The notes beneath the pieces were generated by a model. That model had not been told where the DNA came from. It did not search any database and was given only the letters and a program-made list of their open reading frames with translations. A stretch of 16,178 bases of DNA from Clostridia bacterium. Lineage in GTDB: Bacteria > Bacillota > Clostridia > Oscillospirales > Acutalibacteraceae. This document shows positions 1 to 7,841 of the stretch, piece by piece. Made by a program: the position numbers and the translations under genes. The number at the start of each line of letters is the position of its first letter. The first letter of the stretch is position 1. The DNA lies in the NCBI GenBank assembly GCA_024689165.1, contig JAILDS010000109.1:1-16178 (forward strand), in the 5' to 3' direction.

Positions 1-1842
1 GAAGGATGACAGCGCCCCGGAGGCAAGGACAAGGTCGATGAGCGTCTTGAACGAAGGCTCCTCGCTGATAAGGTCCGCGAACTGAGCGTATGAAAGGTCG
101 ATGAGCTGCGCTATCGTGTTGAGCTTGTCGGTCGAGAAGAATGGGTTCATCCTGACCGTTACGCTGTCGAGTATGCCCTCATAGAGGATGTCGTAAATGA
201 CGCCTTTTTTCAGACCGTCGATAATGTCGTAGACCAGTTCTCCGGAGCGCAGGTTCTGCAGGACGTCCTGAATAAAAGGATCGTCGTCGCTGTACTCGTT
301 GGGGTTGACCAAATAGATGAAGACCTCCATCAGAAGATCCGAGAAGTTGCCGGGACGGGTCTCGCTGCCGATACCGTATTCCTCATGGAACTTGCTTGCC
401 GGGATGTCCGACAGCACCGTTTCGCCGAGGTCGTGTATGCCCTGGTTAAGGATGCTGAAAAGCTCGTAGGGGTCGTTGACGTATTTCTCGCAGAGCTGGC
501 TGTCGATATCGGCGATAAGGTTCATTATGTTGTCGGTGAGCCAGTCCACGCCGAGCGCGCCGACGAGACCGACGACGATCTCATTGTCGCTCGTAAGAAG
601 GTTCCTTATGACGGACCTGAGATTTATGCCCGCAGCCTGTTCAACGTAGCCTACGATCGAACCCGCTTCGGAAACGCCTTCGAGGATGCCCGGAAGAAGT
701 CCCTCGAGCAGGTGCATGCCGTAGTCCTCTATGACAAATCCGTATTCGGTCTGGTAAGAAAGGATCTTGAAGGGCTTCGGCTGTCTTACCCCGTTGACGA
801 CGACCTGAGAAACGCAGTCCACGTCAAGGACGTCGGACAAAAACGTGATGGTCCCGTCCGGAGAGGCGGTGAAGCTGTTGAGCCTGAAATTGTGGGGGTA
901 TTCGGACAGGGCGTCCGTCATTATCGAATACATGACTTCGCCGTTGTCGGAGATCTGGGACGAGATGTCGCTGTCGTGCGAATGGCCGGTGAACATGAAA
1001 TGCAGCCCGGCGTCGGCGAGAGTGTCCGCGACTTCCTCATGATTGTCCATGACGAAGCCCTGAAGCACGCACTGCTGTAGGTACTGCTGGGGCGTGACGT
1101 TCCAGTGCGTTATGCCGAGCGGGACCTCCCCGGCGGCCTTGGCGTCTTCGATCTCGGCAAGGATCCATTCCATCAGCTCGGGCGTGATGTTGCCTCCGGT
1201 CTCGTGTTCATCCACGCCTTTTTCCGTGGAGTCGGCCGAGTATTTGCCCGCGTCGATGAATATGAGCCTGTAGCCTTCCTCGAGCCTGACCGAGTAAGAC
1301 AGCATGCCCACTTCCGTACCGACGGGGACGTAGGTGTTGTAAGCGACGTCGTAGCCGAGGTTCGCGTATATCTCAAGGAACTCCTGCGGCAGCGTCCAGC
1401 GGTCGGCTTCCCTCGTGTCGTTTGCAAACGTCACGGCCTGGGAGTTGCGTATATCGTGGTTGCCGTTGATGACCATGATCTGAACGCCGGTCTCTTCTTC
1501 GAGAGCTTCAAGCTTCGAGGCAAGCTCGAGGTGGCTTGCGTACTCGCCGTTGAAGGTCAGATCTCCGGGCAGGATCACGTATTTCAGCCCGTCCGCTGCG
1601 TAGCTCCTCACAGCATCCGCCCAAGCGTCGTAGAGCGGGTGCTGGAAAGGCGCGACCTTGTTTCTTCCCATGAAATAGGTCTGGACCTCGTCACCCATGG
1701 AGCCGAAGCTTGCCTCGGCAAAATAGTGGATGTCGGACATGGTGAAAAAACGAAGCTCCCTGTCGCCCTCTTCGGCGGCAGAGAACGGCGCGCAGACCGC
1801 GACAAGCGCAAAGCATAAAATGACCGCGATTGTTCTTTTCAT
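1..1842 (-). CDS. Secreted calcineurin-like metallophosphoesterase (C-terminus cut by window edge)
   Basis: The frame is open for 614 codons from ATG 1842 to the window edge, so the C-terminus is missing. The start is set by GGAGGA 6 nt upstream and by a signal peptide directly after it (MKRT, hydrophobic residues 5-20, likely cleavage near A22/A23). The metallophosphoesterase motifs are in order: D37-x-H39 (SDIHY), G93-D94 (PGDLT), G127-N-H-D130, H246 (THWN) and G286-H-S-H289. These residues bind the two metal ions in the calcineurin-like family, so an active exported phosphoesterase is likely. The substrate cannot be read from sequence; nucleotides, phospholipid head groups and phosphoproteins are all possible. 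More than 320 residues follow the GHSH motif with no domain I recognise. The gene lies 75 bp behind the pseudokinase on the same strand without a terminator between them, so they are probably co-transcribed. Confidence 0.87.
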   Translation of the reverse strand, partial: MKRTIAVILCFALVAVCAPFSAAEEGDRELRFFTMSDIHYFAEASFGSMGDEVQTYFMGRNKVAPFQHPLYDAWADAVRSYAADGLKYVILPGDLTFNGEYASHLELASKLEALEEETGVQIMVINGNHDIRNSQAVTFANDTREADRWTLPQEFLEIYANLGYDVAYNTYVPVGTEVGMLSYSVRLEEGYRLIFIDAGKYSADSTEKGVDEHETGGNITPELMEWILAEIEDAKAAGEVPLGITHWNVTPQQYLQQCVLQGFVMDNHEEVADTLADAGLHFMFTGHSHDSDISSQISDNGEVMYSIMTDALSEYPHNFRLNSFTASPDGTITFLSDVLDVDCVSQVVVNGVRQPKPFKILSYQTEYGFVIEDYGMHLLEGLLPGILEGVSEAGSIVGYVEQAAGINLRSVIRNLLTSDNEIVVGLVGALGVDWLTDNIMNLIADIDSQLCEKYVNDPYELFSILNQGIHDLGETVLSDIPASKFHEEYGIGSETRPGNFSDLLMEVFIYLVNPNEYSDDDPFIQDVLQNLRSGELVYDIIDGLKKGVIYDILYEGILDSVTVRMNPFFSTDKLNTIAQLIDLSYAQFADLISEEPSFKTLIDLVLASGALSSF

Positions 1843-1917
1843 ATTGATCCTCCGTTTTGAGAGTTTCGAAGAAATGACCCTGTGTCCTCTTCGGGTAATT
1901 TGCGGTTTTTCGGATGC

Positions 1918-3780
1918 TTATCCGTCGTCTTCCGGTTCGTACTCTTCCGTAGCGGGAGCAGAAGACGTCTCCGGGTCGTCGTCTTCATCGATCACGGTCA
2001 GCGGAGCGAGGGTTTCGACCGGTGCCGTTTCGGTCTCGGTCTCAGCCTCGGTGGTGGTCTCCGTTTCGGGCTCGGTCGTGGTCTCGGCCTCATCCCAGAC
2101 CACGACGGTGACAGTCTGACCGATCTCGATCTCCTCGCCGGGCGCGGGCAGAGTTTCCGCTACCGTGCCGCCGATTTGCGACCCGTCGTTGTATTTGGTG
2201 CTTTTTTCGACGCGAAGGTTCATCTTGGTCAGATAACTTTCCGCGTCGTTATAAGTCATCCCGGTAACGTCGGGCATAGTCGTTTTTTCGGGCCCGGAGC
2301 TGACGACGAGGAAAACGGACGTGCCGTAATCGACGACAGTTCCCTCCGGGACGCTCTGGCTGATGACTACGCCGGCTTTGACGGTCGCGCTCGGCAGCGT
2401 GCTTACCTGAAGGTCGAGCATCTCGGGCCAGGCCTGTTCGGTCAAGGCAGAGTATTCCCAGCCGACAAAATTCGGGATGGTCGTTTGCCGGACAGTCGTC
2501 GTCTCGGCGGCGGTGGTCGTTTCGTCACCGCCGGCCTTGCCGGAACGGATCCAGAAAAACGCGAACGCGACGCCGCCGACTATGAGTGCTGCGAGAATGA
2601 CCGCAAGCGCGATCTTCCAGCCGTTCTTCGGCGGCGGGGGCGGATCGGGAGCGGGCGGCGCGACCGGTGTTTCGGGTGAGACCGAAGCCGAAGCGACGAT
2701 CTCGGAGCCGGGTCTGAAGATCTTGACGGGATCCTCCGCGGGCGGCTCGGGCTCTATCGTGATGCTTTCGGGCATGGCCTCTACGGCTGCCGGTGAAGCG
2801 GTGAGCTCGGCCCTGAACTGTTCAACGGAGCCCGTGCGTTCGCTGGGGAGTATCTGAAGCGCGTTTATAAGCGCGTTTATAACGTATGCCGGAAGCTGCT
2901 CGGCAAAGCGAGCGGGTATCATGAGCTTGTCGTTGACGGCTCTCGTCGGGGCGTCGATCGGCTGCGAACCCGTAAGCGCGCGGTAGAGGACCGCCGCGAA
3001 CGCGTAGATGTCAGTCCATGGGCCCTGGCGGTAGGACGGGTCGTACTGCTCTATAGCCGAGTAACCTGCGAACAGCTCGGCGTCAAGCTCCCCGGAGGCT
3101 GTCCTGACCTGGGTGATCGAAAAGCCCGTAAGCTTTATCCTGCCGTCGGAGCCGACAAGAAGTGTCGAGGGAGAGATACCCCTGTGTATCACGCCGGCCG
3201 CGTGAAGCGACTTGAGCGTTTCGAGCACGGGCATGAAAAGGGCGCTCGCGCGTTCCCACGTCAGAACGCCCGCCCCGGAACCGAGGAGATAATCGCGGAG
3301 AGTCCTTTCGGGAACGTCCTCGTAGACGGCGCATACGGTGCCGTGATCGAGAACGAGATCGTAAACGGTTATGACGGAGCTCAGCGAAGCGCATTCCTTC
3401 AGCCTCAGCCAGAGAGAAACAAAGCGCTCACGGCAATCCTCGCAGATCTCCGCCTTGTCGGGGGCGAATTCGACCGTTGTGTTGTCCGCGCGCCGCGAAG
3501 CGGTCTTTTCCGGATAAAACTCGCGCAGACGGCACCTGACGCGGCGTACCGCGTCAAAAGCGAAATACGTCACGCCGTCCCCGTTCCTGTCGATGGCGGA
3601 CCCTATGATATACCTGCTGCCGACGACAGTGCGCGCCGGCAGGCAGGGCGGCTCGTTTATTCCCGCTCCGCCGGGGACGGGCGTCGCGGCGCGGCAGCGT
3701 GGGCACAGCCCCGAGCCGTCGAGCTGCGAAAAACACGCCGGGCAAAGTCCCGCGGAGAGGGTGATGAGAGTTTCGTCCAT
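1918..3780 (-). CDS. Membrane PASTA-domain pseudokinase with N-terminal zinc ribbon
   Basis: 620 aa. Order: zinc ribbon (C13, C16, C26, C29), kinase-like fold (about 50-320), Pro-rich linker, one membrane helix (about 388-411), two extracellular PASTA domains (about 435-500 and 501-565), then an acidic Thr/Glu tail. The fold resembles clostridial kinases with EFFP, HRDISPDN and GPWTDIYA motifs, and keeps EFYP, IEQY and GPWTDIYAFA. The catalytic residues are gone: the VAIK lysine aligns with R86, HRD is H199-R-G201, the following Lys and Asn are S203 and T206, DFG is G219-F-S221, and the helix-C Glu is not seen. Phosphotransfer is therefore unlikely. A role as a scaffold or sensor that binds peptidoglycan fragments through PASTA is inferred. 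An extra CxxC (C113, C116) lies in the N-lobe. The start follows GGGAAG. Its promoter is at 3860-3887. Confidence 0.88.
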   Translation of the reverse strand: MDETLITLSAGLCPACFSQLDGSGLCPRCRAATPVPGGAGINEPPCLPARTVVGSRYIIGSAIDRNGDGVTYFAFDAVRRVRCRLREFYPEKTASRRADNTTVEFAPDKAEICEDCRERFVSLWLRLKECASLSSVITVYDLVLDHGTVCAVYEDVPERTLRDYLLGSGAGVLTWERASALFMPVLETLKSLHAAGVIHRGISPSTLLVGSDGRIKLTGFSITQVRTASGELDAELFAGYSAIEQYDPSYRQGPWTDIYAFAAVLYRALTGSQPIDAPTRAVNDKLMIPARFAEQLPAYVINALINALQILPSERTGSVEQFRAELTASPAAVEAMPESITIEPEPPAEDPVKIFRPGSEIVASASVSPETPVAPPAPDPPPPPKNGWKIALAVILAALIVGGVAFAFFWIRSGKAGGDETTTAAETTTVRQTTIPNFVGWEYSALTEQAWPEMLDLQVSTLPSATVKAGVVISQSVPEGTVVDYGTSVFLVVSSGPEKTTMPDVTGMTYNDAESYLTKMNLRVEKSTKYNDGSQIGGTVAETLPAPGEEIEIGQTVTVVVWDEAETTTEPETETTTEAETETETAPVETLAPLTVIDEDDDPETSSAPATEEYEPEDDG

Positions 3781-3859
3781 GATATTTCTTCCCGTTTATC
3801 TGAAAATGAAAAAAGCACAATCTGACCCGCGGCAGCGTATACGGTCAGCCATGCTTTAT

Positions 3860-3887
3860 TTTATACCACTCCTTGCGTGGTTGTCAA
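3860..3887 (-). promoter_or_regulatory. Sigma-A-type promoter of the pseudokinase operon
   Basis: On the minus strand TTGACA (3887-3882) is followed after 16 bp by TATAAA (3865-3860). The -35 matches consensus fully and the -10 in five of six bases. The predicted start near 3853 gives a leader of about 73 nt before ATG 3780. Confidence 0.8.
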
Positions 3888-3901
3888 TATAATAATAAAT
3901 T

Positions 3902-3927
3902 AAAAAAAGAGCGCCGGGGCGCCCTCT
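3902..3927 (-). terminator. Second hairpin with U-tract downstream of the foldase gene
   Basis: On the minus strand GCGCC and GGCGC form a short GC stem extended by AGAG/TCT with a small bulge, followed by seven T (3908-3902). It lies just upstream of the pseudokinase promoter. It may be a back-up terminator or the end of an unannotated RNA. Confidence 0.55.
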
Positions 3928-4014
3928 TCGGGTAGTGTTTCGACCGGTCTTTTCATCCTGCGCCGGAGCGGAGACGCACGCAGGAGCTTCCTTTGCCGTA
4001 TTACCGGGATCCGT

Positions 4015-4047
4015 AAAAAAGGATGCGGCGGGCGAGCCGCCGCATCC
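4015..4047 (-). terminator. Rho-independent terminator of the foldase gene
   Basis: GGATGCGGCGG pairs with CCGCCGCATCC around a short loop (4021-4047), followed on the minus strand by six T (4020-4015). It lies about 75 bp past the stop codon at 4122. Confidence 0.9.
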
Positions 4048-4121
4048 GGGGTTTCGGATAGTTAACGGACGAAAAGCGCGGTCAACGTGATGAAGACCCG
4101 TTCGGTACCGTACGCCGTTCG

Positions 4122-5984
4122 TTACTGGGAGGAAGACGCAAGGTTGGCTATGATCTGTTTCGCGTAGTCCTCGACCATGCCGGACGTCTTTTTATAGCCC
4201 CAGCCGAACAGAGCGCCCTTGACGGCCGTGTTTTCGAACTCCTCCTTGACGGAATCGTTTTCGGATTCAGACTTCGAATCGGCGATGGAGGAACGGATGG
4301 TCATCTTCCAGTCGGGCTCGTCATTCTTCGAGATGAAATACATGACGTGGTAGCCGTAGGTGGATTCTATTATTCCCGTGTCTCCGGGCTGGCGGGACTC
4401 GTCATAGCACCAGTCCTCGAAAGGCTGGACGACCTGCCCCTTGGCGACCGAGTTGTAAAGGCCGCCGGTGGAGCTGCTAGTATTGTCGTCGCTCGAAACG
4501 GAGCCCGTATCGTCGGAATACTTGTCGGCAAGAGTCGCGAAGAGCTCCTCGGTGCTGTTGCCGTCCTCGTCGCCGTGGTTGTACACCGCGAGGAGCTGCT
4601 CGGCGATGGCGTACTTCGCTGCCTTTATGTCGTCGTTGAGCTCGAACTCGGTAGTCGGTTCAACGATCTGCCCGTATTCGTCGGTGACCTCTTCAACAGA
4701 CGCCTCTTCGGTGGTGGGGACAGAGATAACGTCTTCCTCGTCGATTTCGCCGTTGAGGATCATCTGCTCGTACTCATCGATGATCTTGTCTTCTCCGTCG
4801 AAGGAAATCAGAATGTGGCGGACGTTGACGCGGTTCGTCTCATCGCGGTAGCGCGGAGCGGTGAGATAAACGACGAAGACGTAATCGTCGGTCTCGACGA
4901 CGGTCTTGTCGCCGGCCTGCCTCGCTTCTTCGAACAGCCATTCGGCGGCGTCTTCGGAGATGTTGGATGAAACGGTGCTCTTCTGGATGCCGCGCAGAAG
5001 GGTGTTGCTGTCTTCGGAGTAGGTGTCCTTGTCAGCCTCGGCGGCGTATTTCACGGCAGCGGTCTTGAAGGATTCCTCGTCGGAGATCTCCTCGAGCATG
5101 GCGTTGGCGAGGGCGAGCTTGTCGTCGGAGTCGCCTTCGGAGGAACCGTCGGTCGCTTCCTCGGAGCCAGTCGATTTGCTGAAGCCGAACAGACGGATAT
5201 CCACCTGATCGTAGGTGTCCTTCTGCTCATCGTACATGCTCTCGATCTCTTCTTCGGAGACCTGAGCTTCAAGGTCCTTGGAATAGTCGTCAAGATACTG
5301 CGTGACAAGGTACTGGTTGTTGAGGAGCTTGCGGACGGTCCTCGCGCTGAGTCCCTTGCCGAACTGCATCTCAAGGTAGCGGCTCGTGGAATAATTGCTC
5401 GAGGCGGCTTCCTGGGCAAAGGAATCCATCGCTTCGTCTATCGCTTTCTGGTTCTCGTCAGAGAGCACCGTGCCGGCGGCTTTGGCTTTTTTGAGATAGT
5501 AATGTATCTCCTCGACGGTCCTGAGCACCTGGTCCGAGATATACTCGGCGTAGGTCATCGTCACCGGGTTTTCCTCATCGCTGTTGTCGGTATAGGTCTG
5601 CTGCGACGGGGTCAGCGTGTAGTCGTAGCCCGTGAACATCTTGCCGTAGCCCGTCCCGTAGCTGGAGTCGTAGCTGTAGGACTGGTTGACGAGATTACGG
5701 AAAACAGTCACGTAGTAGTAGCTGTATTCGGCGACGGTGTATCTCTCGCCGTCGACCTTGAAGCTGGTGATGACCTTCTCGGGTACTCCGAAAAATTCAA
5801 GTACGCCGAAGAGCATCGCGCAGATGACGACTACGGAAACGACGGTCCCGAAAATACGGCCCAGCGTCTTCTTGAGCTTCGAATTGCCGTTTTTCTTCCT
5901 CGCTGCGGCCTTAGCCGATTTTTCGAGCCTTTTTTTGCGTTCCTCGCGATAGAGCTCGGCGGGATCTTTTGTCTGATTTGCCAT
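4122..5984 (-). CDS. Membrane-anchored PrsA/SurA-like peptidyl-prolyl isomerase with two parvulin domains
   Basis: 620 aa from ATG 5984 (MANQTKD), chosen because AAAGGAAA lies just upstream; a longer reading to 6095 has no SD and covers the leader. Order: a Lys/Arg-rich cytoplasmic N-terminus (1-42), one membrane helix (about 45-66), a helical extracellular region, a first parvulin-like domain (about 262-376) and a second (about 384-550). Domain 2 has the family signatures NVRHIL (H390), YSDDTGS, G507-G508 and YGYHVMYF (H546), so isomerase activity is plausible. Domain 1 keeps the layout (IRLFGF, LLRGIQ, DYVFVVYL) but lacks the conserved His and GG, and is probably only chaperone-like. Such proteins help exported proteins fold outside the membrane in Gram-positives. 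It has its own promoter (6087-6115) and terminator. The extracellular part is markedly acidic and Ser-rich. Confidence 0.88.
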   Translation of the reverse strand: MANQTKDPAELYREERKKRLEKSAKAAARKKNGNSKLKKTLGRIFGTVVSVVVICAMLFGVLEFFGVPEKVITSFKVDGERYTVAEYSYYYVTVFRNLVNQSYSYDSSYGTGYGKMFTGYDYTLTPSQQTYTDNSDEENPVTMTYAEYISDQVLRTVEEIHYYLKKAKAAGTVLSDENQKAIDEAMDSFAQEAASSNYSTSRYLEMQFGKGLSARTVRKLLNNQYLVTQYLDDYSKDLEAQVSEEEIESMYDEQKDTYDQVDIRLFGFSKSTGSEEATDGSSEGDSDDKLALANAMLEEISDEESFKTAAVKYAAEADKDTYSEDSNTLLRGIQKSTVSSNISEDAAEWLFEEARQAGDKTVVETDDYVFVVYLTAPRYRDETNRVNVRHILISFDGEDKIIDEYEQMILNGEIDEEDVISVPTTEEASVEEVTDEYGQIVEPTTEFELNDDIKAAKYAIAEQLLAVYNHGDEDGNSTEELFATLADKYSDDTGSVSSDDNTSSSTGGLYNSVAKGQVVQPFEDWCYDESRQPGDTGIIESTYGYHVMYFISKNDEPDWKMTIRSSIADSKSESENDSVKEEFENTAVKGALFGWGYKKTSGMVEDYAKQIIANLASSSQ

Positions 5985-6086
5985 ATTACCGTTTCCTTTC
6001 GGATAGTGTGCTGCCGGCCTGCCGCGAAAACGGCGAGATCCGGTCTGACAAAACGCGCGGAAGCATTCTCCGCGAACGTAAAGAAC

Positions 6087-6115
6087 AATATACAATAAAA
6101 AAAGGCCCGATACAA
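6087..6115 (-). promoter_or_regulatory. Promoter of the foldase gene, overlapping the proC terminator
   Basis: On the minus strand TTGTAT (6115-6110), 17 bp, then TATATT (6092-6087). The -35 lies in the loop of the preceding terminator hairpin and the spacer covers its T-tract. The leader would be about 97 nt. Confidence 0.55.
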
Positions 6116-6124
6116 GCCTTTTTT
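6098..6124 (-). terminator. Terminator of the coaX-proC unit
   Basis: AAAAAAGGC (minus strand 6124-6116) pairs with GCCTTTTTT (6106-6098) around a 9-nt loop, about 55 bp past the proC stop. The A/T-rich symmetric arms could work in both directions, but no plus-strand gene ends here. Confidence 0.8.
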
Positions 6125-6178
6125 GGATTTTTTGCGAAAAAACGGCGTTTTGGTTCGTTTTCGGAATTATAAAGTTGT

Positions 6179-6991
6179 CTAATTGCCCGAAAGGGCCTTG
6201 TCGCGGGCGAGCGAGGCGTTGAAAGCCTTTTCGACGACGGCGCCGAGGCCGTCGGCTTCAAGAGACCTTACGCCTTCGATGGTCGTCCCGCCCTTCGAGC
6301 ACACTCTGCCGATGAGCGTTTCGGGGGCTTCGCCGGAAGAGGCCAGCAGCATGGCGGAGCCCGAGACGGTCCGGCACGCGACGGAGAGGGCTGTTTCGGG
6401 GTCCATCCCCGCTTTTTCTGCAGCCTTTGCGAGAGAGTCGATGAACATGAAGGTGTAAGCCGGAGCGCAGCCTCCGAGCACGCCGAAAACGGGGAACAGC
6501 TCTTCGGGGTAATCGACTGCGAGCCCCAGAGCCCCGGCGATTGCAGCGGTCAGGTCTTTCTGATGTTCATCCGCTCCGTGCCCGACGCAGTAAGCCGTGG
6601 CGGCTTCGCCTATCTTTGCGTTAAGGTTCGGAAAAAGCCTTCCGACGGGCACGCCGCCGAGCAGGCCGCTGACCGTCCCGGTCGTTTTTCCCGCGGCGAT
6701 TGAGATCACGAAGGTCCCGTTTCTGCGGACGATATCGGCAAGCGGAGGGAGCGCCGAGCCGAAGGCCTGCGGTTTGACGCACAGCACGAGAACACCGCAG
6801 CTTTCGGCGAGTTCCTCCGCGCTGCTGCAGACGTTGATGCCGAACGTATCGCGAAGGGGTTCGGTTTTCGATTTGTCGGGGTCGAAGACGAAAACGCTGC
6901 CGGGTGCGAAAATGTCCCTTTCAACGCATGCGGTAAGTATCGGTGCGCCCATGTTCCCGGCGCCGAGGAAACCTGCTTTTTCTTCAAACAT
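6179..6991 (-). CDS. proC: Pyrroline-5-carboxylate reductase
   Basis: 270 aa, the usual length. It reduces 1-pyrroline-5-carboxylate to proline with NAD(P)H in the cytoplasm, the last step of proline synthesis. The Rossmann motif is G10-A-G-N-M-G15, followed by C71-V-K-P74. FPNLNAKIGEA (120-130) stands for the usual MPN segment, and GCAPAY (174-179) and KGGTTIEG (233-240) match the C-terminal substrate-binding and dimer region. The usual SGPAY serine is replaced (C175-A176), which is unusual but not clearly inactivating. ATG 6991 lies 3 bp after the coaX stop, and its SD (AGGAAA) is inside the end of coaX, so the two genes are translated from one message. No glutamate kinase or proA is present in the window. 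Confidence 0.93.
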   Translation of the reverse strand: MFEEKAGFLGAGNMGAPILTACVERDIFAPGSVFVFDPDKSKTEPLRDTFGINVCSSAEELAESCGVLVLCVKPQAFGSALPPLADIVRRNGTFVISIAAGKTTGTVSGLLGGVPVGRLFPNLNAKIGEAATAYCVGHGADEHQKDLTAAIAGALGLAVDYPEELFPVFGVLGGCAPAYTFMFIDSLAKAAEKAGMDPETALSVACRTVSGSAMLLASSGEAPETLIGRVCSKGGTTIEGVRSLEADGLGAVVEKAFNASLARDKALSGN

Positions 6992-6994
6992 TTT

Positions 6995-7768
6995 TTATTT
7001 CCTGTTCTTGAGATAGATGATATGAAGACCGTCGAGGACGAGGTCCGGGTCGTAGAGGGGTTTGCAGTGCAGATGCGGAAGGACGCTCCTGCATTGCCCG
7101 CCCGTCGCGACAATAGAGGGCGAGCCGCCGGAAAGCCCCGAAACGATCTTTTCACAAAGTCCGTCGATCATGCACGCCGTGCCGCCCACGATGCCCGCGA
7201 GCATCGAGTCGGTCGTGTTTTTGCCGTAAGGAAGGATAGGTTTTTTCGTAAGGTCTATCGCCGGGAGCTGCGAGGTCCCTCCGGCAAGGGACCTGAGCGA
7301 CATTTTTACGCCCGCGGCTATCGCGCATCCGTCGAATTCGCCGTTTTCATTCACGACGCTGATCTTCGTAGCGGTGCCGAGGTCGATTATAAGGCACGGC
7401 AGAGGGTATTTCGCCGCGGCGGCAATGGCGCCGGCGTAAAGGTCGGCGCCGAGCTCCGCGGGGTCGTCGGTCTTTATCCGCATACCGCCCTTCAGACCCG
7501 GGCCTACGGTAAGAGCGTCGACTCCCGTCAGGGCCTTCGCCGTTCTTTTTATAACGTCCGTCAGTTCGGGCACGACGGAGCCTATGATGACTCCGTCAAG
7601 CTCGGACAGACTTACGGATTTGAGGTTGAAAAGAGCGCAGAGCTCGGCGGTATACTGGTCGCTCGTCCGCTCCCGCGCGGTAGCGAGCCTGGCGCGGCAG
7701 ACGATGCCGTCTTCGCCGTATACGCCGAGGGCGATATTGGTGTTGCCTATGTCGATGCAGAGTATCAT
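6995..7768 (-). CDS. coaX: Type III pantothenate kinase
   Basis: 257 aa, normal for the family. It phosphorylates pantothenate with ATP, the first step of coenzyme A synthesis; type III enzymes need a monovalent cation and are not inhibited by CoA. Visible motifs are the phosphate-binding loop D6-I-G-N-T-N11, G107-A-D109-L-Y-A with the catalytic Asp, and D129-LGTATK for the second nucleotide-binding segment. ATG 7768 has GAGGA about 7 nt upstream. The gene is first in the coaX-proC pair. No separate promoter is visible between it and the 33-aa peptide gene; only a hairpin with an interrupted T-tract intervenes, so expression may depend on readthrough from the peptide promoter. Confidence 0.95.
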   Translation of the reverse strand: MILCIDIGNTNIALGVYGEDGIVCRARLATARERTSDQYTAELCALFNLKSVSLSELDGVIIGSVVPELTDVIKRTAKALTGVDALTVGPGLKGGMRIKTDDPAELGADLYAGAIAAAAKYPLPCLIIDLGTATKISVVNENGEFDGCAIAAGVKMSLRSLAGGTSQLPAIDLTKKPILPYGKNTTDSMLAGIVGGTACMIDGLCEKIVSGLSGGSPSIVATGGQCRSVLPHLHCKPLYDPDLVLDGLHIIYLKNRK

Positions 7769-7784
7769 TGATTATCCTCGATGT

Positions 7785-7815
7785 AAAACACAAACTGCCC
7801 CGTATTGAACGGGGC
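7785..7815 (-). terminator. Leaky terminator or attenuator between the 33-aa peptide gene and coaX
   Basis: On the minus strand GCCCCGT pairs with ACGGGGC (7815-7797) around TCAAT, followed by an interrupted T-tract (AGTTTGTGTTTT). It ends only a few nt before the coaX SD. The broken T-run suggests partial termination. Confidence 0.6.
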
Positions 7816-7841
7816 TGATCGGAGTCGTTCGATCCTGCCGG

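Larger units (their letters stand above)
3781..4121. other. Non-coding gap with two terminators and one promoter
   Basis: This 341-bp gap separates two minus-strand genes. Read along the minus strand it holds the 3' end and strong terminator of the foldase gene (4015-4047), about 85 bp of unassigned sequence with a CCTGCG/CGCAGG inverted repeat, a second U-tailed hairpin (3902-3927), the promoter of the pseudokinase gene (3860-3887) and its leader of about 70 nt. No credible ORF with an SD was found on either strand. Confidence 0.6.

Noticed and set aside
385..1818. Two plus-strand ORFs of 231 and 237 codons
   Set aside because: Both are opposite the phosphoesterase, whose frame is open through the whole stretch and holds all metal-binding motifs.
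1882..2679. 265-codon plus-strand ORF and TC/GG-rich repeat-like DNA around 2020-2095
   Set aside because: Shadow of the PASTA protein; the repetitive DNA is explained by its Thr/Glu-rich tail.
5985..6095. 37-codon N-terminal extension of the foldase
   Set aside because: No SD at the upstream ATG, whereas AAAGGAAA fits ATG 5984; the extension would overlap the predicted leader.
6166..6171. TATAAT on the minus strand just after the proC stop
   Set aside because: No acceptable -35 at 16-18 bp, and transcription from it would run straight into the terminator at 6098-6124.
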